Positions 1 through 15,700 of a stretch of DNA of 64,000 nucleotides are shown here, piece by piece; position 1 is the stretch's first letter, and the number at the start of each line of letters is the position of its first letter. Source of the stretch: Monarcha castaneiventris obscurior (Eukaryota > Chordata > Aves > Passeriformes > Monarchidae); assembly GCA_026261815.1 (NCBI GenBank), contig JAMPIT010000510.1, positions 21,133,001-21,197,000 of the forward strand, in the 5' to 3' direction. A model generated the notes under the pieces. It did not search any database. It worked only from the letters and a program-made list of their open reading frames with translations, and was not told the DNA's origin. The position numbers were made by a program, and so were the translations under genes.

Positions 1-655
1 ACCTCCTGTTTAAAGTAGGGTGAATACTAAATACAAACCAGGTTGCTCAGGGCTTGCCCAGTTGCGTTTTTAAACTTGTTAAAGGATAAAGACTCTGCAG
101 CCTTTTTTTGCAACCTCTTCCAATTTTAATTGTAAAATAGGTAGTTTATTAAATAATAATGTTTGCATCATTTAGACAATAAAATTATAATATAATCATG
201 ATCATATAACTGACAAGTAAATATGACTCTAACTCTGGGGTTGTAAAAATGCAACACAAGTTAAGCAGAGCATCCATCAAAACACAGTTATCTTGAAAAT
301 TCTGGTCTTTACCAGCCATGATGGAAATGAGGTTGGCTTCTGGATTCAAGCATGTTAATTTGCCAGTGATAAGGATTTTAGTTTGATGCCATCTATTTTT
401 TAGAGTTATGGTGTAAATATGGAGCAAGTTGCTCCATAGCCTGAGTATTTTATTTTAAACAAGGAGTACTCTGCCGGTATTTAAAATGTAGTACTTGAAA
501 ATAATTGCCTGGCTCTGCTGATAATTATTTTTAGAGCATGACAAGCATCTGTCTCCGGATGGTGGTCTGTATTCCACATCTTTCTCCTCTACTGTAAATA
601 GAGGCATATACTGCAGAAGTAATCTAAAGCTTTTTGTAACTTGTCTCTTTTTCAG
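1..655 (+). other. ATP8A2: ATP8A2 intron, 3' part (upstream end outside window)
   Basis: AT-rich intronic sequence ending in a pyrimidine-rich tract and the acceptor AG at 654-655, directly before the first recognised exon. By family structure, the exon upstream of the window should encode the start of helix M5. I see no other gene, recognisable repeat or RNA here. Confidence 0.8.
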
Positions 656-730
656 CTTTGGTTTGCTTTCGTTAATGGATTTTCTGGGCAGATCTTATTT
701 GAACGGTGGTGCATTGGTCTGTATAATGTG
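656..730 (+). CDS. ATP8A2: ATP8A2 exon: end of M5, M5-M6 loop, start of M6
   Basis: This 75-nt exon is phase 0 at both ends (25 codons, from [12 protein letters not shown] to CIGLYNV). ATP8A2 is a P4-ATPase that, with its CDC50A subunit, flips phosphatidylserine and phosphatidylethanolamine from the exoplasmic to the cytosolic leaflet. The [20 protein letters not shown] motif is the signature of the M5-M6 junction in ATP8A proteins: the hydrophobic start is the tail of M5, [10 protein letters not shown] is the short exoplasmic loop, and CIGLYNV begins M6. The acceptor follows a T-rich tract ending CAG at 655 and the donor is GTAAGT at 731. An open frame runs through the donor to about 892, but its protein stops matching the family at 731, so the splice is favoured. 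This segment alone does not separate ATP8A2 from ATP8A1; the next exon does. Confidence 0.95.
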
Positions 731-4560
<3,830 letters not shown>

Positions 4561-4639
4561 GTTTTCTGGGGTCACTGCATCAATGCCCTTATCCATTCCA
4601 TCATTCTTTTCTGGTTTCCACTGAAAGTGCTGGAGCATG
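4561..4639 (+). CDS. ATP8A2: ATP8A2 exon: helix M7
   Basis: This 79-nt exon enters in phase 0 and leaves in phase 1 (26 codons plus one base). It encodes [17 protein letters not shown] and then WFPLKVLEH, which is transmembrane helix M7 and the start of the exoplasmic M7-M8 loop. In P4-ATPase structures this loop is part of the face contacting the CDC50A ectodomain. WGHCINA is ATP8A2-like; ATP8A1 has WVHCLNG at the same place. The acceptor is TTTTCCCTCAG ending at 4560. The donor GTAAGG starts at 4640 and splits an Asp codon completed in the next exon. Confidence 0.95.
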
Positions 4640-7600
4640 GTAAGGGCTTCATTATTTCTTACGTCAGTAACTGATGTTCAGTCTTACAGAACCAGTGTGT
4701 TTGCAGAACGGGGAGTTGTGACAAGTCCCAAGAAATAATGCTGCCAGACAGTTCAATGGTCTTTAGCTGCTGAACTTGGAGAGTTGTCTAGTGGCTTTCA
4801 GAAATCATTCTAATTTAACATAATTATTGTTCATATAGTGACTTTAATAGGTGAAAAGTGAAACTACTGCGTCTCTAAGAAGTCTTACCCAAATACTGAA
4901 TGATGTTTCACAAAATGCCTTTTTTTTCTGTAGTGTGTTGAGATCTCAGCATTTTATTGAATAATGTTCTTACAGCAGCTACCTTACAACTGTTTGCTTT
5001 ATATGTTGTTGGAACTCTCCCATTCCATAATGCAGTACTGTGAAAAGGAATTGGCTGGAATGGAAGTAAACTGGGTCAAAAGTCAGAGATGCTGGGGAAA
5101 TGAGACTCTCTGGTGTATGAATTAGGGTTATTAAGTCTTGCTTTTTAGGGTAATGCAACTACATGGTATTTCAGGGACCAGTAAATCCCATATGGTTCCT
5201 ACCTGTCTTTCCAATTATAGTTGTGTGGGTGGGAATAACCATGGGAAATCTGTTCTTTGATGGTAGTAAGAAATAGGGTTAGGTCAGGTGAGGAATTTAG
5301 GGGTGATGGAGAAGAGAATATTTATCCAAAATCATAAATTTTTCACAAGTGAAACTCTTTCCTGGAAAATGCTGATTTTAAGAAAACCTTCTCAGCTCCA
5401 GAATGGATTAACTGGGGAGGAGGTGAAAGAAATGGAAAGGGAGGGAAGATGAATGCTCATGTCAGAGACATGATGGCAAAGATACTTGTGGGGGCTGGGT
5501 TCATGTTTCTCTACTTGGCTGATTAAAATGTCAGTATCATATCCTCAGTGGCAACTTCACACGCTGGCTGATAGACCGTACAAGAAAGGGACTTCCCTTT
5601 CCTCTGTACATGGGCTAAAGCAAGGTTCCGTTTCATGGGAGAGGGGCTTTTATGGTTGGTTGGTTTTTGTTTTGATTTGAGGAGTTTTGTTGTTCTGTTA
5701 CACTGTTTTTATGACAAGTGTTTATCTTGAATAGCTCTTTTTAAAATTCACCTTCAGAAATTTTAGGTTGACATCTGTAGTGTTTATAATTAAAATTACG
5801 TAGTCTTCCATAGATATTTTTCTAGTTCTTAAGTAGATAATGTGCTTTTCATTTCAACAATTAGAAGACTGAAATACCAGCTCAAAGGGTACCTTTCTGA
5901 GTTCCTTTGAATAGGTTGCTTAGTTTTCCAGAGAGGAATGAATATTGAATTTTCAAATTTCTTTGCATTTCCAAGTGCAAGAAGGATTTCAGTGCCAGAC
6001 ACAAAAATGTGCCATTCACACTGGGATGGTTCTTAACCTCTCGAGCTCCTTAGAATGTGAAGTACATGTAGTCCATGAATGGGCACTTGTATAGCTTCAG
6101 AAATGAATGTTCACTGAGCATCCTGCTGTTCTCATTAGCACAAGTATCATTGCTTTCAGGACCATGTAGCCTCCCAGAATGAAAGGTCATGGAAGTCACT
6201 GAAAAATAAAGGCATTAACCTACTGCATTAAAACATAACTTCAAAAAGTTGAGACTTATGGGAAAATTTATTCAATTACTTAAATGTTCACTGTGATGTT
6301 ACACTAGAACATGGCCATGTCATATCAGCTTATTCAATAAAAACTGATATGTGTTTAGGCATGCCTTTTTCTTAATAAACTGAGCTTTTTGGCACCAGCA
6401 GGGTTCATTGGGCATGGGAGGATAAATTCCCTAGCACTCTTCACCTTTTTCATTGACACCAGAGGAAAGAGCAGGGTGACTGATAAATCTTGGTGTGTCT
6501 CAGTGAACGATGTGGAAAATGCCTGAAGCCCCTGGGGAGGAGTGGGGTTGAGGGAGATTCCAGTGGCTAGAAACCATGCCAGTTCTAGCCCAGCTGTCTC
6601 AGGCTTCAGCTCCAGTTGCAGTGTTAGTCACTAGTCTATCTGCTGCTGTTTCTTAGTAGTTAATACTGAAAAGAAAGCAGGAACATGGAGCTAGCCACTT
6701 CTGGAAAATATTCAGAGCCTGTCAGTTTTTTGGAGATAGCCACAAGCAGCCGTGGTAGAAGCAAAACAAAACAAGTAGCTTGGGTTAACTGCACTGCCTA
6801 AATATATAGGGGGTTTTTACCTGAAAACTGGGCAGGGTTTTCACCACTGAGGTCAGGATGTCAGGAACTCTTCTTTATAGGCTTAAAAATTTACTGATCC
6901 TGAAGTACACAACCTTTGTTTAACAATGTCAGATCCAGTTTTGCAAATAAATCTAACAAAATGTTACTGTCATGGTAGAAGGTCACTGTGCTAGGCAGTA
7001 TGTGTTTAGGAATGAGTCCAAGGTTTTGTCTTAAGCCTTTTTGTCCCTGCTGTTCATGTATTTCCCTAGCAGTTGTCTTAAAATATGTGAAAGTAGCAGT
7101 ACTTACCATGCTTCAGTAATGCTTGAAAACTCCTGTGAGTATGAGTTCAGCTGGCATTCATGTGGTGGTTAAATGTGTTTTCGTGGTGTTCCGGTTTGGT
7201 TCAGCAAGGGCTAAGAGAAACGAAATGACCTTTGAAGTATTGCCAAGGTTGGCACTTTCAAATGATAGCTTAAAATGTATGTACTTACCCTTGTGCACAC
7301 TTGATAGAGACAGGGTGGGTGAGATTGAATACTGCTCAGTTACTGAACTAACCTCCAGTGAGATATTGTTGATGTTTGTATGTGTCCTTTACAGATGAAA
7401 CTTTCACTGCTCTTCTTAATTCAACTCTCTTGCACCACAAATCAGCCAGCGTTTCACTGCTTTTTCATCACAGGCACACAAATAATCAGTTTTGTTAGAG
7501 GTGGTAATAGGCAGTACAGTACAGATACAGCAACAGAAAAAGTGACACTGACATACCTCAGCTCTTACAGGCAAATTACATGTTAGGGTCTGGTGAGCAC

Positions 7601-7850
7601 TTCCCCGTTTTCTAGGCCAGCTTCTGGCAACCAGGACTATGAATATGTGCTCTGTCCGAGCACCGTGTCTGAGGCCTGGCTGAGCACGACTTCTGCATTA
7701 CCATTACCTCACAGCTTCTAAGAGTGCTTTTAGATGTTCAAAAAGGAAGGGTTGGGACCAGTTATTTTCTCCTGAAAATCTCCTCGTTCTTTTGTCCATT
7801 CTGTTGTTAAACTGATAACAAATGTGATTATTTTTATCTTCTTCTTTCAG
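4640..7850 (+). other. ATP8A2: ATP8A2 intron
   Basis: GT-AG phase-1 intron of 3,211 bases with a long T/C acceptor tract (ATCTTCTTCTTTCAG). It contains only short open frames, the longest 91 codons at 7123-7398, none resembling a known domain. No interspersed repeat was recognised. Confidence 0.85.
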
Positions 7851-7912
7851 ATGCAGTATTCACAAATGGACAGGGAGTTGACTATTTATTTGTTGGAAAC
7901 ATAGTTTACACT
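7851..7912 (+). CDS. ATP8A2: ATP8A2 exon: M7-M8 loop and start of M8
   Basis: This 62-nt exon enters in phase 1 and leaves in phase 0; with the carried base it gives 21 codons. It encodes DAVFTNGQGVDYLFVGNIVYT: a short polar exoplasmic loop followed by the first half of helix M8. The YLFVGNIVYT stretch matches the ATP8A2 M8 start. The loop part (VFTNGQG) is the least conserved piece of the window relative to the mammalian proteins as I remember them, as expected for an exposed loop. Codon use is AT-rich, with only 5 of 21 third positions G or C, in contrast to the last exon. The acceptor is TTTCAG ending at 7850 and the donor is GTAAGT at 7913. Confidence 0.94.
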
Positions 7913-8255
7913 GTAAGTCTGTGTTTCCTAGCAATTTTTGAATGGTAAAATTTCTTTCCAGCCTTTATTTTTACCACGAGAAAATGGTGTAAACCTGAAG
8001 AAAGTGTGTGAGTAAAATAAAATCAATCTGATGCTGTGTGCGTGGTTGGTTCTCCCTCTTCCTTTTAAATTCTTTTTCCAGACATGCACCAACAATAGTT
8101 TCTGCTCTGTCCTTCCCCCATCCCCTGCCAGGTTCCTGGGTTGCTGCCTAAATGGTAGTAGCTTTTTAGGTGTTAAGGGGAGATTGGGCCATGAACACCT
8201 TGGAATTTGAGTGTGTTAGTAATGAAGTTGTCTTCTTTCTTTTTTTTCCTTGCAG
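7913..8255 (+). other. ATP8A2: ATP8A2 intron
   Basis: The shortest complete intron here: 343 bases, phase 0, GTAAGT donor and a very strong T-rich acceptor ending CCTTGCAG. It contains no other feature. Confidence 0.9.
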
Positions 8256-8312
8256 TATGTTGTAGTCACTGTTTGTCTGAAAGCCGGCTTGGAAACAACT
8301 GCATGGACTAGA
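8256..8312 (+). CDS. ATP8A2: ATP8A2 exon: M8 and M8-M9 cytosolic turn
   Basis: This 57-nt exon is phase 0 at both ends (19 codons): YVVVTVCLKAGLETTAWTR. It completes helix M8 and forms the cytosolic M8-M9 turn. VTVCLKAGLET is nearly invariant in ATP8A-type flippases. TTAWT is the ATP8A2 version, where ATP8A1 carries TSYWT, a second independent mark of paralogue identity. The acceptor ends TTGCAG at 8255 and the donor is GTAAGT at 8313. Confidence 0.95.
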
Positions 8313-11300
8313 GTAAGTACTTTCCAGTATCTTTTATTTTTTTTTTTAGCACACCTTCCTCCCTAATGAGTATTAATACAGGTAAGAAGTACTAAAAATC
8401 ATTTGGTATTCAGAGTTTTAATTGGATCTTTCATGTAAGGATAGACTGCTAAGCTCACTAAGTATGGAATGTGAGAGGAATGAACTCATAGATCACATGA
8501 TATCTGTGATGAAAAAGGGCAGCCTGACAGAAATGGGAAGAGTACACTAAAAGTTTGTCAACATCTCTACTTAAAAATGAGAAAATTTTGCATAAAATCA
8601 ACATACTACTGTAATTGCTTAAGAAAATACATCAAGAAAATTGTCCTTTGTACTCTGTAGCTCCTTCAAAATTAATGCAATAGGGAATGAAAGTTGTCTG
8701 CCCACAGATAAACAACTGGGCTTGGAAAACATCTTTGAACCAGGTAAAAAGAGCTAGTGATGACTTGACACTAGTTGAGATCTTGTTTCTTTTTTTGAAA
8801 CTTAGTGTAATAAGGATATTAGTTAAATAGTTATGTTGGGTCCTTGAGTTATCTGCTTGCAATGGACGAATGCTCTGTTACTGGTAGGTGACAGAATCCA
8901 GCAGGGCAGTGAACTCCAAAGAGTGTGAGGGACAGGGAGGGGAGGGCTCCTGTGTTGCTGAACCTTCAACACCTTTCTCCTCTCCTTTTCCCTAGCCCCT
9001 CTGAAACACTAATTTTTAAATTTTGATGGAGTCCCTTTTTCTCCGCACCAGCTTTATGGGAATCCAGTTTTCATGATGTACAAAGAAACTCTGCCCTCAA
9101 GACTAAGATGTTTTGAGGACACATATTCTTATTTTACCAGTTTTTTGGAGGGTTTGGCTTAGGTCTTGTTAACCTCATTGCTTCTGTTAGTTGTAAAATG
9201 TTTTATTTCATTCCTCCCAGGGGAATTGTGAAGATCAATGAGCTGACATCTGTTCTAAATTTTAAAGATGAAATGCTATCTGTATAGGTTATTTAATTGT
9301 TAGGGAGATGCTAATATTTTCTGCTCCATTCTCTCATCTGAAAATAAAATCTGGGTGTTTTTTACTGTTGTTCATGCATCAGTTCTGTGTTGTGTATCAA
9401 CATTTTAAAATGCAGAAATCCTTAAATTAATCCCTTGTGCACCAGAAAAGCATATATCCAAGTCTGCATTGAAGGCATGTGAGCTTGTTTAGATCCTGTT
9501 TTGTTGCAAATTCTTTGATGGTTTCTCTTCTCTCCTCTTCTCTGGATAGGTAATGGGTGTCTTTTCAGTCGCTTGGGGATGGATAATCATGATCCCCTCA
9601 TTTCTAAACTTCTTTCTAAAAGATACCATAATGTTTAGTAGGTATTGGAGTTCTATAACACTGGCATTTTATAGAGAAATTACTACTATTCTCACAACAG
9701 TTGTGTTTTTTCTGTATGTACTTCTAAATCCTGTCCCATTGCTTGGACCAGTGATTTTCATGATCTTGGAATCTGACGTTGGTTATAGTTTCAGCTGTGA
9801 GTGAATCAACACACAGAGCATCTTTAGGTTACTTAAAGAGCATTAAATTTACAACACTGAGTTAAGCCTCTTCTCCATCATCAAGTGGATTAGTTACAGG
9901 CAATTCTTTCTGGAGAGCGAGAGGGACACTGCCACTTGGGAGAACACAACAGTTTCAGCCGGCAGCTTTAAATAAATAATGCAGTCCAAGTGTTTGGGAG
10001 CCTGGTATATCCAGTAGGTAGTGTGGAAAGAAAGGCTTTGATAAAAGTGGTAACATGATGCATAATAAACTCTACACACTGAAGTTAAGTGGAGTAGCTT
10101 CATGTTACGTATGGCCTGTCTGGAGCACTGCAGCAGGCTTTTTCCCAAACACACACAGCTTTCTTCATCGCTGCTTTACCACACTGTAGGAACTGTTTCA
10201 GGTAAGCAGGGCACATGGGAGAGACACACACTTGGGCTAGTTTTTATGCAAGAACCTTGATTTCTTGGCGTCTGTCATTCGTGTAATACATCTGATGGGT
10301 TCAATTCTGGTTTTGGACATGTAGTCTCCAGGGTAAATGCAGATATCAGTGGAGAATCAACAGTCCAGAGGTTGGTGGGGTGACTGTGTGAGGAACATTT
10401 CAAGCAGGGAAAGGAGGGCTCTTCCAGAACGCAGAAGCTCTTTTAAAGGCAGAGAAGCAGTTTGAGCAGATAAAAGCCTGAGATAATGAGATGATTGGGA
10501 CAACCATGAGAAGAAGGTAAAGACAGCATGAAATGAGCAAAGTCTGCTCAGCTGGAAAGGATGAAGAGCTGCAAAACTTGAAACCTGTCCTAGCAGCAGA
10601 ATGGAAAGAAAAACCTGAGCAAGACAAAAAAAACCTGGTGTGATTTCACTAGCATAAATACACTTCCTACAAAATAAGGCTGTGTCTGAGATTGGTTTCT
10701 CTGCTTGCTTTTATTTTTACTGTTTTTAGTCATAAAGTCCAGGAGCTAGGGAAACACCAGTCCAAGCTATCCTGAGCCTTCTGTCCACTTGTGTGAGAAG
10801 AAGGTTGTGGCTCAAAAGAAGGTATCATGTCCTTTTCGGAAAGCAGTGATGGTGCTCTTTTGCCATTTTGTGGGGCTGACTTTTCTTAAAGATGAGTTCT
10901 TGCAGCAGCCTTGCAGTACTTGATCCTTGGGGAGCAATTACAGTTGCTCACTGGGGCAGGGCTTCTAGTCAGAATCTTGACGTGAATTATCCCTAGTTTT
11001 CAGAAAAGTAAGTAGAGTGAAAGGATAAAATCCCTCTTGTCCTCCGAGTGTTTAAAAAATATCCTTCAGCTTCCTCTTCACATTAAAACTGAATCAAGCA
11101 TGGATGTGGGTATTTTGGAGGTTTTTGTTTGTTATGTGGGGGTTTGGAGCTGGATTTTTTTGGTTGGTTTGTTTCTTGTTTGTTTATTTTAAATAAGGAG
11201 TTGCTGGTCAGATCTCCTGGGTGAAACAGAATAAATAACAAAGTTTGAAAACAAATCTTCCTGCCCACTGTGTCTCTCTAGGAAGATGCCTATCCCATGT

Positions 11301-12617
11301 CTTGCTTATTATTAGTCCAGCAGCTTTCAGGGTTGAACAAAATTCCAGCTTTCTGAGAGTGCCTAGAAGAGTGTTCTTTCCATTGCCTCTGACATTTTGT
11401 CGTATGAATGCTTCTACTGTAAGGTAGCCTTTAGTTGATCCCAGCTATCTGCCAGTCTGCACTGGTGCTGCAGACTCCTTGCTTGTTTGTTTTCACTGCC
11501 AGTGCTGGAGAAAGCTGTCCTTCCTGAGGATGTTCAGCAGTTGCAGATTAGGAACAATCTTCTTCTTCTTCCAGAAGTTTGTATCTATCTCACAGCAAGC
11601 AGAACACAATACTCAGACACTTCTTTGGTTCTCAGACATACTGTTCAAAAAGTCAACAGTCATCCAATAGGAAGTATAAAACTGAGAGCTGAACAAACAC
11701 TCTGTGTCCACCAGCACCCAGTGTGTGAATTCATTCCCATGTTCCTGAACTCACATGTAATTAGTAATTAAGATTTATGCAGGTACTTCTCTGAATTGGA
11801 GCCAAAGTCATCAGCCACAGGAGCTGTTGGCATCCAAAAAAGCTGGAGCCAATAATGAGCTCAGTTGCTTGTTACAACTGAAATTACTAGTTCCATCCAC
11901 TGCAGTGTAAAAGTAAAACAACTTAAATCATCTTGAACAGAAAAACAGTTTGGGTGTGTAGGAAAAATTTCTTTCTTTAATGCAACTGAGAAGAAGTTTG
12001 TGCTGGATGTGCTCTTATTCATTTAACAGCACTTTTATTTTCTCTTAGTGAGTCTACAGACTAAAGAAAAAGTAAAGCTGGAAACTGCATTGCATATCTG
12101 TAAATCAATTAGAACACCTTTAAAACAAAAAAAGTGCAAAATTGATCAGTAGATGTTGATTGTGGTAGTGTATTACACACTGAATCTTCCTCCATGGAAG
12201 GTGAGGGATGGATATGGCTTATATGTTTACACTACCATATGGGATTTGTCCATGTGAACTTTACCCTGCTCCTTTGAAAATTTCTGCCTTGATTTATGTG
12301 TTGGATCTGGCATGTGCATGACAGGATACAGGAGCTAGATGAGAGAAATCATGGTTCCAAGGAAAATCTGATGAGATTTTGGAGCTTCAAATAAGACAGA
12401 TCAGCTGAGAAGAGTATCTGTCTGCCCTGTTCTGAGGCAAAGATTAAAGAGAAGTGGTTTATGCTGTTTGAACAACCTGTGCCACTGGCCCAAAACCAAG
12501 AGCAGTAGACAGGCCTGAGTGAGACCGACAGAGACCTGAACAGGGGAACACTTCTGGGCTGGGTGAGTGGAGGAGGTGCCATGTATTGACTCTGCTTCTC
12601 TCCCTGTTCCTCGGCAG
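8313..12617 (+). other. ATP8A2: ATP8A2 intron
   Basis: GT-AG phase-0 intron of 4,305 bases. It starts GTAAGT, and the acceptor is pyrimidine-rich, ending TCGGCAG. An 83-codon hydrophobic open frame (9553-9804) lies in T-rich sequence and does not resemble an exon or known protein. No transposon recognised. GC content rises over the last few tens of bases before the next exon. Confidence 0.85.
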
Positions 12618-12725
12618 TTCAGTCACCTGGCCGTCTGGGGAAGCATGCTGCTTTGGCTGCTGTTCTTCGGGGTGTACTCGGCCATCTGGCCCACGTTCCC
12701 CATCGCGCCGGACATGCTGGGGCAG
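12618..12725 (+). CDS. ATP8A2: ATP8A2 exon: helix M9 and M9-M10 loop
   Basis: This 108-nt exon is phase 0 at both ends (36 codons). It encodes [20 protein letters not shown], then [16 protein letters not shown]: helix M9 and the exoplasmic M9-M10 loop with its conserved IAPDM motif. HLAVWGSML matches ATP8A2. It is unusually GC-rich for this gene, with 33 of 36 third positions G or C, and the enrichment continues into the intron to about 12800. The acceptor is CTCGGCAG ending at 12617 and the donor is GTCAGT at 12726, weaker than the GTAAGT donors of three other exons here. Helix M10 and the C-terminal autoregulatory tail should follow but are not in the window. Open frames on both strands here are shadows of this exon. 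Confidence 0.95.
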
Positions 12726-15700
12726 GTCAGTACCAACGCCTGGCTCCGGGGGCAGCGGCCCAGCACAGCGCCCTGCTGCTGCCTCCCGCTTCCCCAGCAC
12801 TCACACAGTGCTTGCAAAGGAATTGTACTCCAGTCAGAGTGCTTGGACTTCATTTTAACCTTTTCTTAATCCCTGTATTCATTTAGCTTAATGTCCTCAT
12901 GAGGAGAGCTCTCTTTCTCCCCCAAATGGACATCATACATGATGCATCATACATCATATGCACTGTGGATACTGTATGGCAATTCCATGTTCACTGTGAT
13001 GGCAGTGGGACTGGCTGTTTTATTAGTGTCTAGTCCTGGCAAGATTTTGTGTGTTTGACAAAATGCCGTGTTTGGTTTGGGGTTTTGTCTTGTCATGGGT
13101 TCGTTCTTTCCCATATATTTTGTTTTCATATTGTTGCTTTTTTCCTTCACCCATTTAAAATAAACAGCATTTCCTTGAGAATAGGATGAGATGGTCAAAG
13201 GCAGAAGGAGAGCTGATATGTTACTGATTATAATACTGGAGGAATTTTGGATTTGTTCCTTCCATGTCAGCTGAGCTCCAGGTGGTGAAATTTTTCCTTC
13301 AGTGTCATTATTTCAACCCGTGGTGAGAAGATCAAATTGCAAGCCTGTCAAAATAACTCAAGAGTCTTGTGCGTATTTAAAATTGGGGATTACAATCAAC
13401 AGTTGTAACAATTAAGGATTGAATAAATGCATGGTAAGAAGTTATTCTGTAGAGGTAGAACTGCTTTCAGATTGACCAGAAAAATGTATTGGTAGTAAGT
13501 TTAGACTTTAATGCAAAGATATGGTTTATTATACAGAAAGAAGAAAGGCTATCTAATAATTTTAAGAAATTATATGCTTAGATTGCTACCCTTATGTACT
13601 AGAAAATGATAATAAAAAAGTCAAGTGTCGGCAAGCCAGTTAGATTTTTGAGATTACTCCCATGTTCGTATTCAACAAGAGCAGTCAGGCATGATTTTAT
13701 TGCTGTTCTGGCTTAATACATATTTTATTATCACATTCTAAAACACTGAGGATAATGGAGGCTATAATACATTTTCATGGACAGCTTTTTACAACTGAGA
13801 GTGACAGCTGACAGGCTGGGATCAGCAAATAAGTGACTGACAGACAAAGTCTCAGTCCTTTCATAGTATTTCATGGTGATCTTCGCATGTTTCACAACAC
13901 ATACAGCATCGGTAGCTCTAATTCACATTTTCCTATATTGGGCAGGAATTTGACTTGATCGTGCAGAGTCAAGAACGACTTGTCCTCCACATTAACATGT
14001 CAGCCTTCTAAAATGCAAACAATGTGGTGAGCTGTTGCTTCACATATAAAGGGTCAGACTATTGGCTTTAGCTTGCTATTGCCTTTTTTCTTTTTTCCAA
14101 AAATGACTCTCTTATTTTTTATTGCAACTTAATTAAAATTCATGTTGTGTTGATCATCAATGTTTGCTCCAGCATATAAAACCACAAGTCTTGGAACAAA
14201 ACCTTCATATTAATATGGCTTTGGTTTTTTCTCAAGTATGTTTTTAGAAGGCGTTTGTATTTAACCTTTGGGTTTATACTCTGATTTTCTGACACTATGA
14301 CTTGAGAAGTGGTGCTAATATCTTGCCAAGATGAAATAATCTATTGTCCTTTTTTTTTAATGAAGAACACGTGTGCCTTGACTGGTAGAGCATCCAGTCC
14401 GGTACTTGTGGAATTGTGTACCTGGATCAGTAATTAACAATCTAAAATGTTAAGGATAGGTCATCATTCTAGAAAGATGGTTTTTGAATTCAAGTAGTCA
14501 GAAATAAGCTGTTTTATGGTTTTCAGTGTGTGCTAGAGGGGATCAATATCATTCTACCAGTTTTCTTATATTTTTGAGAGAAGGAGGAGCAGTTCAGAAA
14601 TGTGGGGTTTTTTTTCCTTTTTTCTTCCTCTTTTATGCTTTTGTAAAATCACGGAAAGCTCCCAAGGTAAAGGGAGCTTGTTTACCACTTGCATTAACTC
14701 CCACAAAGTCTCTTGAGTAATCGGTTGCTGTCATGAAACCAGCTCATGATGAAATGAGCTGGGACTGTGCTAGGCTCTAGTAAGTAAAATGAGTTGCCTT
14801 GCTGCTTCCTAGACTTAAGCAATTTCTTTACTCTTGCTGCATTCTTTTGTTCATTTATAAGTAATCAAGGTGTCTTAAAAGCTTTGTTCTTGTTTCAGAT
14901 CTTGCTAGTGTGTTTATCTTCAAATAAACTGAACTCCAGGATATTTTAGATCCTCATAATATGCAAATCTAATTGCACTTGAAGGGAGCTGATTTTAACT
15001 GTAATAGTCATTTAGCATTTGTGCCGGCCAGGACTTTGTCCCATCAGTAGAAGGCACAGGAGGTGCAAAACATTTTATTCTGTTGATTCACCAAATGTCG
15101 GCATAAAGCCTAGCAGACTTCTAAGTATGTGAGAAGATGCTTTGTTTCTGCTGGGGTTTGTTAAACTGTTTGCACTAAGTATTTCTTTCCCTTGCCCATA
15201 GTATCTTGAGCATTCTCACAGGGAAAATAATACCATTTTTCCTCCTTGAGGGCAAAGGGAAGCAACTTACTTATTCTCTCTTGTCAGAGTCAACATATTT
15301 CTTCTGTTTCCACTACCATATTCATAATGGAATACGTGTGACATATTAAGACAAAGCTGTGATTAAAATCTCAATAGTCCTTAATAGAAATTTTCCAACA
15401 GTATGACATCTGCTACATTGGAAACAAACCCTGTTTTGGGGGAACCTTTTCAGACATAATTTCTCTTTAATTGTTGTGCTTATTTCTTACATATGTCAGA
15501 CACATGGTGTGAGAAATACGCTGCTCATGCTCTGTTCTTGTATTGATTTCTTCACTGGAATGGAAGCATACTTTAGATTCATGGGAATAATATTGCACTG
15601 TAGGGGATTAAAGTCTATGTGCAGGTATTCCTACCCACACACATGCCTAAATAACTGTACCTGGAAGCATGTGTATGTGTACGAGAGGATGCTATGAAAG

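Noticed and set aside
9553..9804. 83-codon hydrophobic frame that could pass for extra membrane helices of ATP8A2
   Set aside because: T-rich DNA encodes hydrophobic residues by default. The sequence does not match any P4-ATPase segment, and the exons on either side already join in frame.
12459..12869. Several overlapping frames on both strands around the M9 exon
   Set aside because: Shadows of the GC-rich exon. Only the frame reading [10 protein letters not shown] is conserved protein.
14378..14416. CTGGTAGAGCATCCAGTCCG, briefly considered as a tRNA D-arm
   Set aside because: Only the GGTAGAGCAT word fits. There is no anticodon or T arm downstream.
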